The translations under genes and the position numbers were made by a program. A stretch of DNA of 64,000 bases from Penelope pileata (lineage: Eukaryota; Chordata; Aves; Galliformes; Cracidae), in the NCBI GenBank assembly GCA_013396635.1, contig WBMW01003830.1:1629942-1693941 (forward strand), in the 5' to 3' direction. Shown in pieces: positions 26,501 to 35,365 of the stretch (position 1 is the first letter of the stretch; each line of letters starts with the position of its first letter). The notes under the pieces are model-generated. The model had not been told where the DNA came from. It searched no databases and saw only the letters and a program-made list of their open reading frames with translations.

Positions 26501-29500
26501 CCCTGACCTCTTCTCTGGTGGTCCCAAGATTTTGAAGAGTGTACTGGATGCTGACATGGAGGAAGCGGATCAGTTTGGATATTGGAAACGTTCTGGAAAA
26601 ATGATAGTGGTGGAGTCCTTGCTGAAAATATGGCACAAGCAAGGTCACAGAGTGTTGTTTTTCACTCAGTCAAGACAGGTGAGCTCATTGTTTTTAGTTC
26701 TACTTGTTAATAAAACTGAAAAGTGTGTTTGTCCTGACAGGACTTGTAATTAAAAACAAAATTATTTTTGATGTCCTTCTCATAAAATTAATATGTTGTT
26801 GAATAAAATACTGAAATGTCTTTGGAATAACTGAAAAACAGTTTAATAGCTCACAAGCTTTACTGGAACAATAGTGTTGTGGCAAGAGTTGCCTAAAATG
26901 AATATATTGTGTTAAAGCTTGTGTCAGCTGTAACCGAATAACACCAGGCTGAAGCAGTGGTGATGTATTTATTGTCCCTTCTGCGTAATTTCGGGATAGA
27001 ACTGGTAGTCAGTTAGTCAGTTAACATCTAATCCTGAGACTAGTGTGCTTTGGGCCAGTAGCACACCCAGTGACCTTCAATCATCTTCTCTATATATTCA
27101 TGATTTTTGTCTTGCTTGTGGATTCCCTGGAATGCTGAACCACTCATCTGGTTAAATTGATAACAGCTGATGATTTCCCACACCAAGTACAATCAATCCA
27201 GTCTTGCATTCAGCAGTGTAATAACTACTCTATAGTTTACTCTAATTACATAAGTTGATGAATTTTCTGCTAGCTTAAGATTCACAAGTTGTTGGTTTTC
27301 TTTCTTGTTTGTTTGCTTGGCATTGCAGTTAGTACCAGAAATTCTCACGACTTAGTCAGACAGTTGCTTAGTTTTCACATCCTAATTTCATTAATTTTTT
27401 TCTCTCACAACAGATGCTGCAGATCCTTGAAGTCTTTGTGAGAGACAGAAACTACTCCTACCTCAGGATGGATGGCACCACAACAATAGCATCCAGGCAA
27501 CCCCTTATAACAAGATATAATGAGGTGAGATGTTGCATCCTGTACGCTAACACTTATTAGTTAGTATGGTGCCTGGGCTTCGTTTGAATTATTGGCAACA
27601 GTAAATGAAATTTAGATCAAACTATTTTTGCTTGTCAAAAGAGATAGGTAGACAAGGAAACTTATTCCTCCTCTTGGCTCTTTTTAGATCTTTGCAAATA
27701 ATAATAAAATAATCCAGGAAATAACAAAATGATCTTGTGCTTTGGTTATACTTCCTTTAGTAAGTCCTACCTTCTGTTATAGGACAAATCCATATTTATT
27801 TTTCTTCTGACAACTCGTGTTGGTGGTATTGGAGTTAACTTGACTGGTGCTGACCGGGTTATTATTTATGATCCTGACTGGAATCCAAGTACAGATACAC
27901 AGGTGAGTTTGGTTCATTGCATTCTATTTAACAGCTAAGCTGAAATACAAGAGGAGATAGAACGGCATCTTCCTTAAGCACTGTTAAGGCACTATGTTGC
28001 TCTTCCCTAAGTTGCTGTTGCCGGCAGTGGTCAATTAGGGGACAGTTCCACATGATGATTGCTTTTGTGGAAAAGCCAATATAAGTGGTTCCCACCACAT
28101 CCCCTTTATGTTGTTACATCTTACCACTCTTCAATATTGTTGATTCATATAATCAGAGTGTAGCAAAACAAACAGTTGAAATGGCCTGTTTGTTTGGCTT
28201 TTTTTTTTCCAAATAAATAAACAGACTAGATGTTTCTTAAGGCAGAGTGCAGCTGTTCAGCCGTTGAACAGGATGACTGTTCATGGTGGCAATACAGGGT
28301 AAAAAAAAGAGAAAAAATTTTGCTTAAATTGGCTCTGTCACGAGTGATATGTAGCTATGTCCTTAGGAGAAGCTGCTTTTAAGCTAACACCTTAAAGGAA
28401 TTGTTCTTTATCTGATGACGTTATGAGAGTTTGGGTTATCTATCCCTTAACAATATTTGGGGCTTACATGTCTGAGAGAAATAAATGATTTCTGATGGAA
28501 ATCCTGAAGAGCTCTGAGATCTGCAAGTATGCAGTCTGACTTAGAGTTGTCTGTTTTAGTGATTAGTTCAAGATGATTTTAGGAAATTTTTCAGTTTAGA
28601 AAAGGGAGAAAAATTCAAAGAAAGATTTTATATTAAAGATTACTTCTGAAATAGATCTCTTTTGAAACAAGTCTATATAAAGTATTTTTCCCAGGTATGA
28701 GTTCTGATTTTTAGATACTAATTTATTCTTTGAGATTTTGCATAGATTTCTCGGTTCAACTTGATTCTTGTCTTAATACATACATGAACTTAATGTTTTC
28801 CCCTCTTTCTGAGTTAGTTGTCCTAATACTGTAGAAATATTACAGCTATATAACTACCTGAACAGTTTGTTAAATGTCCAAACTAGGTTTGACATGGTGG
28901 TATCGACAGCCTCCTAGACATGTCTTTGACTGGGAGCTAATGTCTGGTAACCAATCCTATGTTTCAGGCTCGGGAACGTGCTTGGAGAATAGGCCAAAAG
29001 AAGCAGGTGACTGTGTACAGGCTTCTCACTGCGGGTACTATTGAAGAGAAGATATACCACAGGTCAGTCAAAACGATTCCTTGGATACAGCCCTATGCTC
29101 AAGAAAATGTTTGCAGCAAGTCTGAGGTTATGTAACAGTGACACACGTGTGTGTGCTTATATGGAACTATGGTTGGAACAAGGCTGGAACATAACTCCCA
29201 ACCTTGGTCATGATGGGCATGTCACGGGAAACTTTAAAAATGTCTGCTGAGAAATGGGCCTTCAAGATTACACACCCAGCTGCAGAGCTGTGATACTGCC
29301 TCTCTAGCTCCAAGCTGCTACATGCTAAACATATTTCAATTTGTTTTAGCAGCTGTGTCCAGCACACACAGAATTCTCTGGGAGTATAGGCCTTAGAACA
29401 GAAAATGAGGTGCTTATTCAGAAAATGAAACTTGACAAGTCTGAGGTGCAATTTGAAACCAACAAGTTTTTTTTATCCTTAGAATATGTAAAGATATATG

Positions 29501-32500
29501 CAGTGTGTACATATATTTGCTATTCTTCAAGCCTAATTTGATTTTATTCCCAAATTGTTCCAAAATGCAAGAATTAAATCCCAAGAACTGCCAGTCATTT
29601 TCATGCTATTTATTCCAAAATGTAGCTAAGCCTTAAAGTACTTGCATTTCTGAATCAATGAGATCTTTTTGTTTGCTCTCCCATTCAGATTTCTCAGTAG
29701 TTAGCTTCACTCACGTGAATTCCAAATGAACAACATACATGGGAATCCTCTTGCTATGCATTGCTATTTAGAACAGGAATATCCTCTTTGAAAATGCAGA
29801 TGAATGGAAAGCTCTAAATAATGAAATACCAGCACTTACTGAGTACATTTTTTTTTCTCTGCTTTACCACATTGACGCAAAGCATCTGCAGTTGGTTGGC
29901 TTGCATCCCTCTGGCATGCATGTGTTTGAACAACACTGACCACATCAAGGAAGTGGGCTCTAAGGGTCAGGACAGCCATCAGAAATCCATTTTATTGCCA
30001 GAACAGTGCAGTGGACTTCATGCTTTAAAGCAAGGAGAAAAAGACAATTTGCTTATGTTTTCCTGCCTACAAATACGTGATCACCCTTGCAGAAAGCTAT
30101 GAAGCTCAGTTAATTCTTAAAACCTCCAATAGTCTTCTGATGGGTGCACTACAGTACCCAGCACTGAGGCTTGAATGTAGTTTTTGCAAATTAGATTTAA
30201 AAATACTTTCCCTGTTTAATGCCAGCAAAGCCAAAATGATGATGATAATACTTGAGAACTGATTCCCATCTCTATTTGGGGATGTATTTTTTTGTACAGG
30301 GAAATAATGTGTATGACAATCAAAAATTGAGTACTACAAACATGACATAAAAGTAGATCTAATACTAGCAGACTTTCTGCAGCTTAGTTCCCTCCCAAAA
30401 TTTGTTCTGTTGAGTCCTCTATAGATGGACTGTTTTTTCCTCTTTCTCTTAAACCCAATTGTTTTCTCTTTTCACTGGCTGTCATCCAGTCCTCACCACT
30501 AGACTACGAGCTACTGTGCTGCCTTTGATTCCTTCAACTAACTGAACTATTAGAAATGACATTTTAACAAGATCTTGTTTTTCATTGAAACAACTTTCTG
30601 ATAGTTATATATGTGAGCTTCTCAATTTTAATGGCCAAAAAAAAACTCTAGCTTTGAAGTTATTTATTGCTTAGTTAACAGATGCCTCATAGGACATTTC
30701 AAGATGGTGGTTACCTGTTGTGTTATGGGATTGTTGCAAGACAGTAAATCCCTGTGTTTAACAATTTAGTTGGTTGTTTGAAACTTACTAACTCAAGATT
30801 GTCTTTTGGAAACTATCATCATCTTCCCACTGCTTAATCATTCTGCAGGGTAACATTTGTGCTTATACAGTTTTCTGTTTAAGTAGTATAGTCAGTACTT
30901 AAACATAGCTAGACGTTGTTTCCTGCATAAATTACTTTTTTCTTCTTTTAGACAAATCTTCAAACAGTTTTTAACAAACAGAGTGCTGAAAGACCCTAAG
31001 CAGAGGCGCTTTTTCAAATCCAATGATCTTTATGAGCTTTTTACTCTGAGCAGCCCAGATGTTTCTCAGGGGACAGAGACAAGTGCAATTTTTGCAGGTA
31101 TGCTTTTTTTCTAATCTTTCTAATAGAAAACAGTGCTTGAGTGTTTGATAAGTTGATACTAATTTTATTCATCTCTAAGGTACTGGTTCAGATGTTCAAG
31201 TCCCCAAACACCAATTGAAACGGAAATTTGAAAAGCCACCTGATGATGATGCTTCGAAAGGCGATCTCCATCTAACAAAAAGCAGCTCACCAAAGTACAG
31301 CAGGTCATCCAGTTCCCACTTAACCAGCCACATGGCAAATTCTTCTTCTAAAGCAATAGAGACGAGTGAGGAAACCAAAGGAAATTTGGAAACCTTTGAA
31401 CAAAATAGCTATGCAAAAGATAACGCACAAACTGCTACTAATACAAATTCAGTGAATAAAAGCAGGCCGGAAAGCTTGGAAAGATCTGACAAATCTTTGT
31501 CACAACCATTGCCAGGTAATGCAGGGACTTCAGAGAACACTGTGGTGACTGAGGAAGTACATGCAGCAGTTAATGTAAATGTCAATGGAGATTTTAGCCT
31601 TCCACGCAGTGTGGCCGGCTCTCAGGAAAAGCAGGTTGAAAAAACTGAAGATGCGCAATTAGATAATAATCATTATAAATGTAGCTCAAAAACGAAGCAC
31701 AGGATGGATATGCCATCACATGAGAGCCACAAAGAGAAGTCTAAGAAGAAACATCACAAAGATGCCAAGTTTGAAGGGGAGCGTATTCCTCACCTAGTGA
31801 AACAAAAGCGCTACAGAAAGGAGGACAGTGAAGAGAAGGAGGAAGACCCAAAGAAGAATGATGATTATGTCTTGGAGAAACTCTTCAAAAAAACAGGTAA
31901 CTGTTGTTATTTGATTTGTTCAACCGTGACAGACTATTTAAACAGATGTATACAAAGCTTCTGCAAATGGGGGAAGGAGCGGTTTATGTATTCTCATCTA
32001 TTACTGTCGGGACATGTTAAAATGTGCATTGTTGAAGCTGCTCAGGTAGGAATGTACCTTCCAGAAACATCCAGCCTTCCAGAAACTCTTTGGATATAGA
32101 CATAGTTCAGTGATTCTTCTGGAAATAAATATGTAACCTACCTCCACTTAGGCAAGAGCTCCACTTCTGTCTGTCCTGTCCATAACAATAGGAATGATCA
32201 ATTTACCCACATAATTGCTAAGTCTTTTGTGAATAATGACCTCATCTGCACATCAGAAGTGGTTTACTGTCAAATTGATTGCTCAACTTATAGAAGGGGA
32301 ATCTCTTACTAGAAATGACTGTACAGAAGTGCTGAATACAATCGATCTGAAAATGAAAAAAAAATGATTGTGGCATTCACTTAACGTGTGAATTAACAGG
32401 TGTCCTCCTTCAACTTCTCTCGTTCTCTGTTTGTTAGGCGTACACAGTGTAATGAAGCATGATGCCATTATGGAAGCTTCCAGTGCAGACTATGTGCTGG

Positions 32501-34510
32501 TAGAAGCAGAAGCAAACAGAGTGGCCCAGGATGCTCTTAAAGCCTTGAAGATCTCTCGACAGCGATGTTTAGGAGCTGCTTCTGGTGTGCCAACCTGGAC
32601 AGGCATGAGTGGTCTTTCAGGTGCACCATCAGGAGTAAAGTAAGTTCACTTCTCATGCTGATGATCCAAAAATAAAAAAGTTCCTTACATAGGTCACTCC
32701 AAAAGTAATGCCTCCTATTGATTTCCATGGAAACTGCAACAGATACAAAGAGCACAATAACACTGTTTGATAGAGGAAATTCTCAGCTACAAAACACTTT
32801 TTCAACACAGTCACCACCATTAGCTCTACGTTTTTGCCAGCAATGAACAAAAGCCTGCATGCCACACTTGTAAAACTCTGTATGGCCATCTTGAACATAG
32901 CTTGTCTTTCATGTCGCTGTTGCCACTGCTGAAATGCACCACCCACCCCTCACTGTGCTCACATCCACTGTTTGGTCTCCATCCACGTTCAGCAAGTGTC
33001 GATGTATGTCAGTGGGTGCCGTTTATTCCACATGGAGGAATTCAATTCCACACCTTTGCTTCATCTGCACTTCCATGTCAGACACCATTGTGTCAGAGTG
33101 CCCCTCTGCTGCCATCTATCACACAGCAACAAAATGGAATGGGATATTGGTGGGAAGGTTCAGCCTCTACTGCTGTCCCACCAACATCCGCCTCTGACAT
33201 CATGGGTCAACGTGATAAAATAGGAAGCATTACTGATGAAGCAGCCCTCGTAGAATGATCTGGATTTATCTTTTTTGCACCTGGTGTTTGTAGTAACATG
33301 TGTCAACATGGAGTGTCATTTTTTTTTTTATACTTAAGACCAAATGACATATTTTAAGGCTAGAAAGTAGTCCATTCTGAAGTATAAAAGAAATTACTGT
33401 TTCACGAAAAGGGGGGCGAGAGGTTGGCAGAGCACTCTTGAGAACCTTCAAATGCAAACTCAATCAGTGGCTTTGACCACTAATAATCCTAATAATTTTG
33501 AGAGGGATGTTTTATGGAATTAATTCTTTTGCATGTTTAGGAGTCGGTTTGGTCAAAAAAGAAACCCTATGCTGCTTTCTTCAAATTCCACTTGTGCATC
33601 ACCTGGGAGGAAGTGCAAGGTAAGAGACATAAGCTAGTACTTATCTTTTAATAACTGATATATATAGTGAACATAGTGAGATGTTCTGACCTATGCAACA
33701 AATCTGATTTATACTTATTTATACTCTTGTACTTACTCTTCATATGATTGTGCAGACTTCTAGAATTATTATGATGATTATTATGGAACTCAAGAATTCG
33801 ATGTTTTGTGTTTTGATATGGCATCTTGTCTAATCAGACACAGCAAACTGCAAAATGCTCTGCTTGTCTGTCTCAAGACCAGCAATGCTTTTCTTCCACA
33901 TCCTAAGTTCTAAAGTATATATTCAAGTTGAAACCAGAGCATACTACCTCTTCACTGTGTATGATAAATGTTTAGCTCCTTTGTGTTCACGTGTGGTGTT
34001 TAAGTCTAAATGGCAAGCAGATTTTGCTAAACAGATTCTGTCGATCTCAAAATACATAGTCTGTATGTTTGTTTGTAGGATGCAGATACAATGAAGAGAG
34101 AAAATGTGAAGAAGAGTAGTTCCAATGGGCACTTCGATGGAAAATCGGAAACTGGAGAATCATCTAGTGTACTAGATTCTTCATCCTTATTAGCTAAGAT
34201 GAGGGCAAGAAACCACCTAATTTTACCACAAAGGACAGGGAATGAGGGAGATGAGAATCTTCACCAAGCACCTGCTCCAGCCCCAGGTTCAACAGAATAC
34301 GATGAATTGCTGGTGGATGTGCGGAACTTCATAGCATTCCAGGCCCGTGTGGATGGTGAGGCTAGTACTCAGGAAATACTGCAGGAATTTGAGTCCAAAC
34401 TGCCTGCAGCACAGTCTTGTGTCTTTAGAGAACTTCTCCGAAACCTTTGCACCTTTCATAGGAGCCCAAATGGTGAAGGTGTCTGGAGACTGAAGCCAGA
34501 ATTCCGTTGA
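1..34510 (+). CDS. ERCC6: ERCC6 (CSB), DNA excision repair ATPase, 3' part of gene (17 exons, 5' end outside window)
   Basis: CSB is a nuclear Swi2/Snf2-type DNA-dependent ATPase that binds RNA polymerase II stalled at DNA damage and recruits CSA and the rest of the transcription-coupled repair machinery. Exons seen: 1-663, 9393-9518, 13423-13581, 15461-15596, 21736-21906, 22358-22534, 23950-24066, 25459-25554, 26460-26678, 27414-27524, 27783-27902, 28968-29062, 30952-31097, 31180-31896, 32438-32639, 33541-33619, 34079-34510. Splice phases all match and the join gives 1254 codons plus stop. Visible motifs are Walker A GDEMGLGKT (about 13486-13512), DEGH (21850-21861), LSGSPMQNN (exon at 22358), the TTRVGGIGVNLTGA motif V region (exon at 27783), and the arginine-finger motif VI ARERAWRIGQ (28968 on). 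The order and size of exons fit human exons 5-21. The upstream N-terminal exons are not in the window. Identity is by recognition of the protein and is very secure. Confidence 0.97.
664..9392 (+). other. ERCC6 intron 5 (8.7 kb), no PGBD3
   Basis: The intron runs from donor GTTAGT to acceptor CTCTAG. I see no transposase-like frame; the longest frames (for example 1204-1557 and 2227-2580, minus strand) look like chance. Simple tracts include an A-run at 7620-7637, a G-run at about 7711-7720 and several T-runs (6786, 6910, 7071). In primates this intron holds the domesticated piggyBac gene PGBD3. Confidence 0.85.
9393..9518 (+). CDS. ERCC6: ERCC6 exon 6
   Basis: Acceptor CTCTAG precedes the exon; donor GTATGT follows. 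The exon starts by completing an arginine codon and reads RWQKERLKDKELHV, then an acidic stretch, then KVPGFLFKKLFK, which leads into the Snf2 ATPase core. It has phase 2 at both ends. Confidence 0.95.
9519..15460 (+). other. ERCC6 introns 6 and 7 (around exon 7)
   Basis: Intron 6 is 9519-13422 and intron 7 is 13582-15460. Both are AT-rich with short homopolymers (T-run 11572-11591, A-run 12646-12658). Intron 7 starts with GC rather than GT. I recognise no gene, RNA gene or mobile element here. Confidence 0.8.
13423..13581 (+). CDS. ERCC6: ERCC6 exon 7 (Walker A)
   Basis: The exon encodes YQQTGVRWLWELHCQQAGG followed by the ATP-binding loop GDEMGLGKTIQ and [20 protein letters not shown]. It is preceded by a T-rich tract and AG. 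The donor is GCAAGT (13582-13587), not GT. The frame requires this site, because the next GT (13586) would shift the reading frame into exon 8. Confidence 0.95.
15461..15596 (+). CDS. ERCC6: ERCC6 exon 8 (helicase motif Ia region)
   Basis: The exon encodes YQGLGPTVIVCPATVMHQW, then the WWPPFRVAILHETGSY stretch, ending in NKK at donor GTAATA (phase 0). Its first base completes the arginine codon begun in exon 7. This is the first RecA-like lobe of the motor. Confidence 0.95.
17070..17370 (-). mobile_element. CR1 LINE fragment, 3' end, minus strand
   Basis: The + strand shows the familiar antisense CR1 wording: tagaatc..ggttggaaaa at the left, then gtccaacc, cctccagggatggg, actccacc, cctgggcag, ctgtaccaatg and cttcctagtactcagtctaaacc. 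The CR1 3' end is therefore on the left. It is truncated at the 5' side and diverged, as most bird CR1 copies are, and carries no reverse transcriptase. Boundaries are approximate. Confidence 0.85.
18833..18857 (-). repeat. Possible CR1 3'-tail remnant
   Basis: The short stretch aaatcatagaatctaagagg resembles the antisense CR1 3' terminal repeat (ATTCTATG type). No longer CR1 body follows, so this may be a very short insertion or chance. Confidence 0.3.
21736..21906 (+). CDS. ERCC6: ERCC6 exon 9 (Walker B / DEGH)
   Basis: The exon is 57 codons, phase 0 at both ends. It contains HGILITSYSYIRLMQD and the Walker B box as ILDEGHKIRNP, where the DEGH residues (21850-21861) coordinate Mg-ATP hydrolysis in Snf2 motors. 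It ends in ACKQ at donor GTACTT. Confidence 0.96.
22358..22534 (+). CDS. ERCC6: ERCC6 exon 10 (motif III)
   Basis: The exon is 59 codons, phase 0. It begins FRTPHRIILSGSPMQNNL, the motif III segment coupling ATP hydrolysis to movement, then ELWSLFDFVFPGKLGTLPVF and the FSVPITMGGYSNASPVQ insert typical of CSB. The donor is GTAAAT. Confidence 0.96.
23544..23604. repeat. Poly-T tract interrupted by assembly gap
   Basis: Forty T bases are followed by 13 N (23584-23596) and 8 more T. The true homopolymer length is unknown. The tract lies in ERCC6 intron 10 about 350 bases before exon 11 and is not its polypyrimidine tract. Confidence 0.9.
23950..24066 (+). CDS. ERCC6: ERCC6 exon 11
   Basis: The exon is 39 codons, phase 0, with acceptor TTTTTCAG. 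It encodes the VLRDTINPYLLRRMKADV segment and SLSLPDKNEQ between the two motor lobes. This is the conserved PYLLRR block of Snf2 proteins. Confidence 0.96.
25459..25554 (+). CDS. ERCC6: ERCC6 exon 12
   Basis: The exon is 32 codons, phase 0. It encodes VLFCRLTDEQRQVYQNF and continues to ILNGDMQ. The donor GTTGGC is weak (G at +4 and +5), preceded by a good CAG. Confidence 0.95.
26460..26678 (+). CDS. ERCC6: ERCC6 exon 13 (start of second motor lobe)
   Basis: The exon is 73 codons, phase 0. It carries LRKICNHPDLFSGGPK, a short acidic stretch, and WKRSGKMIVVESLLKIWHKQ followed by RVLFFTQSRQ (motif IV region). The donor is GTGAGC. Confidence 0.96.
27414..27524 (+). CDS. ERCC6: ERCC6 exon 14
   Basis: The exon is 37 codons, phase 0, with acceptor CAACAG. 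It encodes MLQILEVFVRDRNYSYL and RMDGTTTIASRQPLITRYNE, the conserved R-x-DG block of the second RecA-like lobe. Confidence 0.96.
27783..27902 (+). CDS. ERCC6: ERCC6 exon 15 (motif V)
   Basis: The exon is 40 codons, phase 0. It encodes FLLTTRVGGIGVNLTGADRV and IIYDPDWNPSTDTQ, motif V and the DPDWNP block of Snf2 ATPases. The donor is GTGAGT. Confidence 0.96.
28968..29062 (+). CDS. ERCC6: ERCC6 exon 16 (motif VI)
   Basis: The exon begins ARERAWRIGQKKQVTVYRL. This is motif VI with the arginines that act as arginine finger. It ends IEEKIYH plus two bases of the next arginine codon at donor GTCAGT. Confidence 0.96.
30952..31097 (+). CDS. ERCC6: ERCC6 exon 17
   Basis: The exon encodes QIFKQFLTNRVLKDPKQRRF, then FKSNDLYELFTLSSPD and TSAIFA, immediately after the motor core. 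Only 82 bp of intron separate it from exon 18. It ends phase 1 at donor GTATGC. Confidence 0.95.
31180..31896 (+). CDS. ERCC6: ERCC6 exon 18 (long, low-complexity linker)
   Basis: This 717-base exon is Ser/Lys/Asn-rich and resembles mammalian CSB only at its ends (GTGSDVQ at the start; DAKFEGERIPHLVKQKRY and DDYVLEKLFKK near the end). Its middle is a weakly conserved, probably disordered linker. The RIPHLVK segment and nearby basic clusters fit the C-terminal nuclear-localisation region. The donor is GTAACT, phase 1. Confidence 0.94.
32438..32639 (+). CDS. ERCC6: ERCC6 exon 19
   Basis: The exon encodes GVHSVMKHDAIMEASSADYV, then LVEAEANRVAQDALKAL and CLGAASGVPTWTG, all strongly conserved with mammalian CSB. 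It ends phase 2 at donor GTAAGT, where the final A-A plus G of exon 20 makes lysine. A mariner remnant begins about 50 bases into the following intron. Confidence 0.95.
32692..33250 (-). mobile_element. Mariner (Galluhop-like) internally deleted copy in ERCC6 intron 19
   Basis: The left end ggtcactccaaaagtaatgc and the right end aggaagcattac form degraded inverted termini, with TA on both sides (32690-32691 and 33251-33252), the mariner target. Reverse-complemented, the copy matches the first about 360 bases and the last about 230 bases of the longer copy at 38.9-40.2 kb. The middle of the transposase is absent. It is a non-autonomous, MITE-like deletion derivative lying opposite to the host gene. 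Frames within it are relics and not genes. Confidence 0.85.
33541..33619 (+). CDS. ERCC6: ERCC6 exon 20
   Basis: This 79-base exon completes the split lysine and reads SRFGQKRNPMLLSSNST then SPGRKCK, ending phase 0 at donor GTAAGA. The SRFGxKRN start matches mammalian CSB; the rest has diverged. Confidence 0.92.
34079..34510 (+). CDS. ERCC6: ERCC6 exon 21 (C-terminus: CSA-interaction motif, ubiquitin-binding and winged-helix regions)
   Basis: The last coding exon ends at TGA 34508-34510. The segment SSLLAKMRARNHLIL (34181 on) corresponds to the CSA-interaction motif. The Leu-Leu pair at 34307-34312 aligns with the ubiquitin-binding-domain leucines (human 1427-1428). FIAFQARVDGEASTQEIL, FESKL and VFRELLRNLCTFHR form the C-terminal winged-helix region. 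This end of the protein is much better conserved than the exon 18 linker. Confidence 0.96.
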   Translation, partial: DADTMKRENVKKSSSNGHFDGKSETGESSSVLDSSSLLAKMRARNHLILPQRTGNEGDENLHQAPAPAPGSTEYDELLVDVRNFIAFQARVDGEASTQEILQEFESKLPAAQSCVFRELLRNLCTFHRSPNGEGVWRLKPEFR

Positions 34511-35365
34511 CCTCTGTCAAAAGAAGGCACCAGTCTGTGCCTGACCAACACTCTGCTTACAAACGCTTACTATTTGTCTTTTGAAATGAGGAATTACTTT
34601 GTGTTCATGATTTAATTATTGACTTGAGCATACAGGCAATGATGCAGCACTCATTGCGGGCTTAGTGCTGACTTATTTCTGATGTAAGCTATTTATATGA
34701 AAGCGCTATCTACCTCATAGGTGAAACAATACAAAATATCAGCTCCTTTTCTTTAAAAGAAATGGTGGGATGAAGAAAACATACTGACTTCTGACTGCAA
34801 TAAGAACCATGGATCTTGCCGTGGGCTGTATGACTTATTTGATTTCTGTGAAATTCCAAGAATTTTTCTCAATTTTCTGTATGTTACTTGAGTGGTCATT
34901 GGGCACACAGTGTAATATCAAAAAAGAAAAAAAAAAAAAAAAAATCGTGACCAGCATGAGAGATTCACTTGTACTGACAGGAGAATTGAAATCATTAAGA
35001 AGCTTTCATCAGTAGTGAGAATTTGCTTTTAATGTTGCTGCTTTAGTTGTTGCTAGCATCTAACAAATGCACTGTGACTTACATCACAAATTAACTTGGA
35101 AAATAATCTTTTGTCACAGAGGTTTAATCACAAAAATGAAAAGCCTGCCTGGGTATTGAGATGACTGAAAGTTGATATGTATGGAAAACTGATTGGATTA
35201 TGGAAAGCCAATTTACCTTATTTATTGATTTGGTCACAGTCCTATACACTGTTGGCAGTTGCTCAGTACAGTACTTCTAGCCAGTGAGGTAACAGTAACT
35301 ATTGTGTTTGCCACAGGCTGTGCAGATAGTTGAGATCACACAAAATAAAGTTGTTAGTCTCGCTG
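34511..35365 (+). other. ERCC6 3' UTR (approximate)
   Basis: The sequence after the stop is AT-rich with an A-run at 34922-34943. AATAAA at 35344-35349 is the first good polyadenylation signal; another AATAAA lies at 36238-36243. The cleavage site cannot be fixed from sequence alone. Confidence 0.45.
35344..35349 (+). terminator. Candidate ERCC6 polyadenylation signal
   Basis: A canonical AATAAA lies 834 bases after the ERCC6 stop, followed by GT/T-rich sequence (gttgttag). An alternative is AATAAA at 36238-36243. Confidence 0.4.

Larger units (their letters stand above)
25555..30951 (+). other. ERCC6 introns 12-16
   Basis: Introns are 25555-26459, 26679-27413, 27525-27782, 27903-28967 and 29063-30951. 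All have GT-AG ends. I see nothing beyond ordinary AT-rich intron sequence with short A and T runs. Confidence 0.75.
31897..34078 (+). other. ERCC6 introns 18-20
   Basis: Intron 18 is 31897-32437, intron 19 is 32640-33540 and intron 20 is 33620-34078. More than half of intron 19 is a mariner remnant. The other two hold no recognised feature. Confidence 0.8.

Noticed and set aside
32653..33258. Overlapping 70-118-codon frames in ERCC6 intron 19
   Set aside because: They lie inside the internally deleted mariner copy and are remnants or shadows of transposase, not separate genes.
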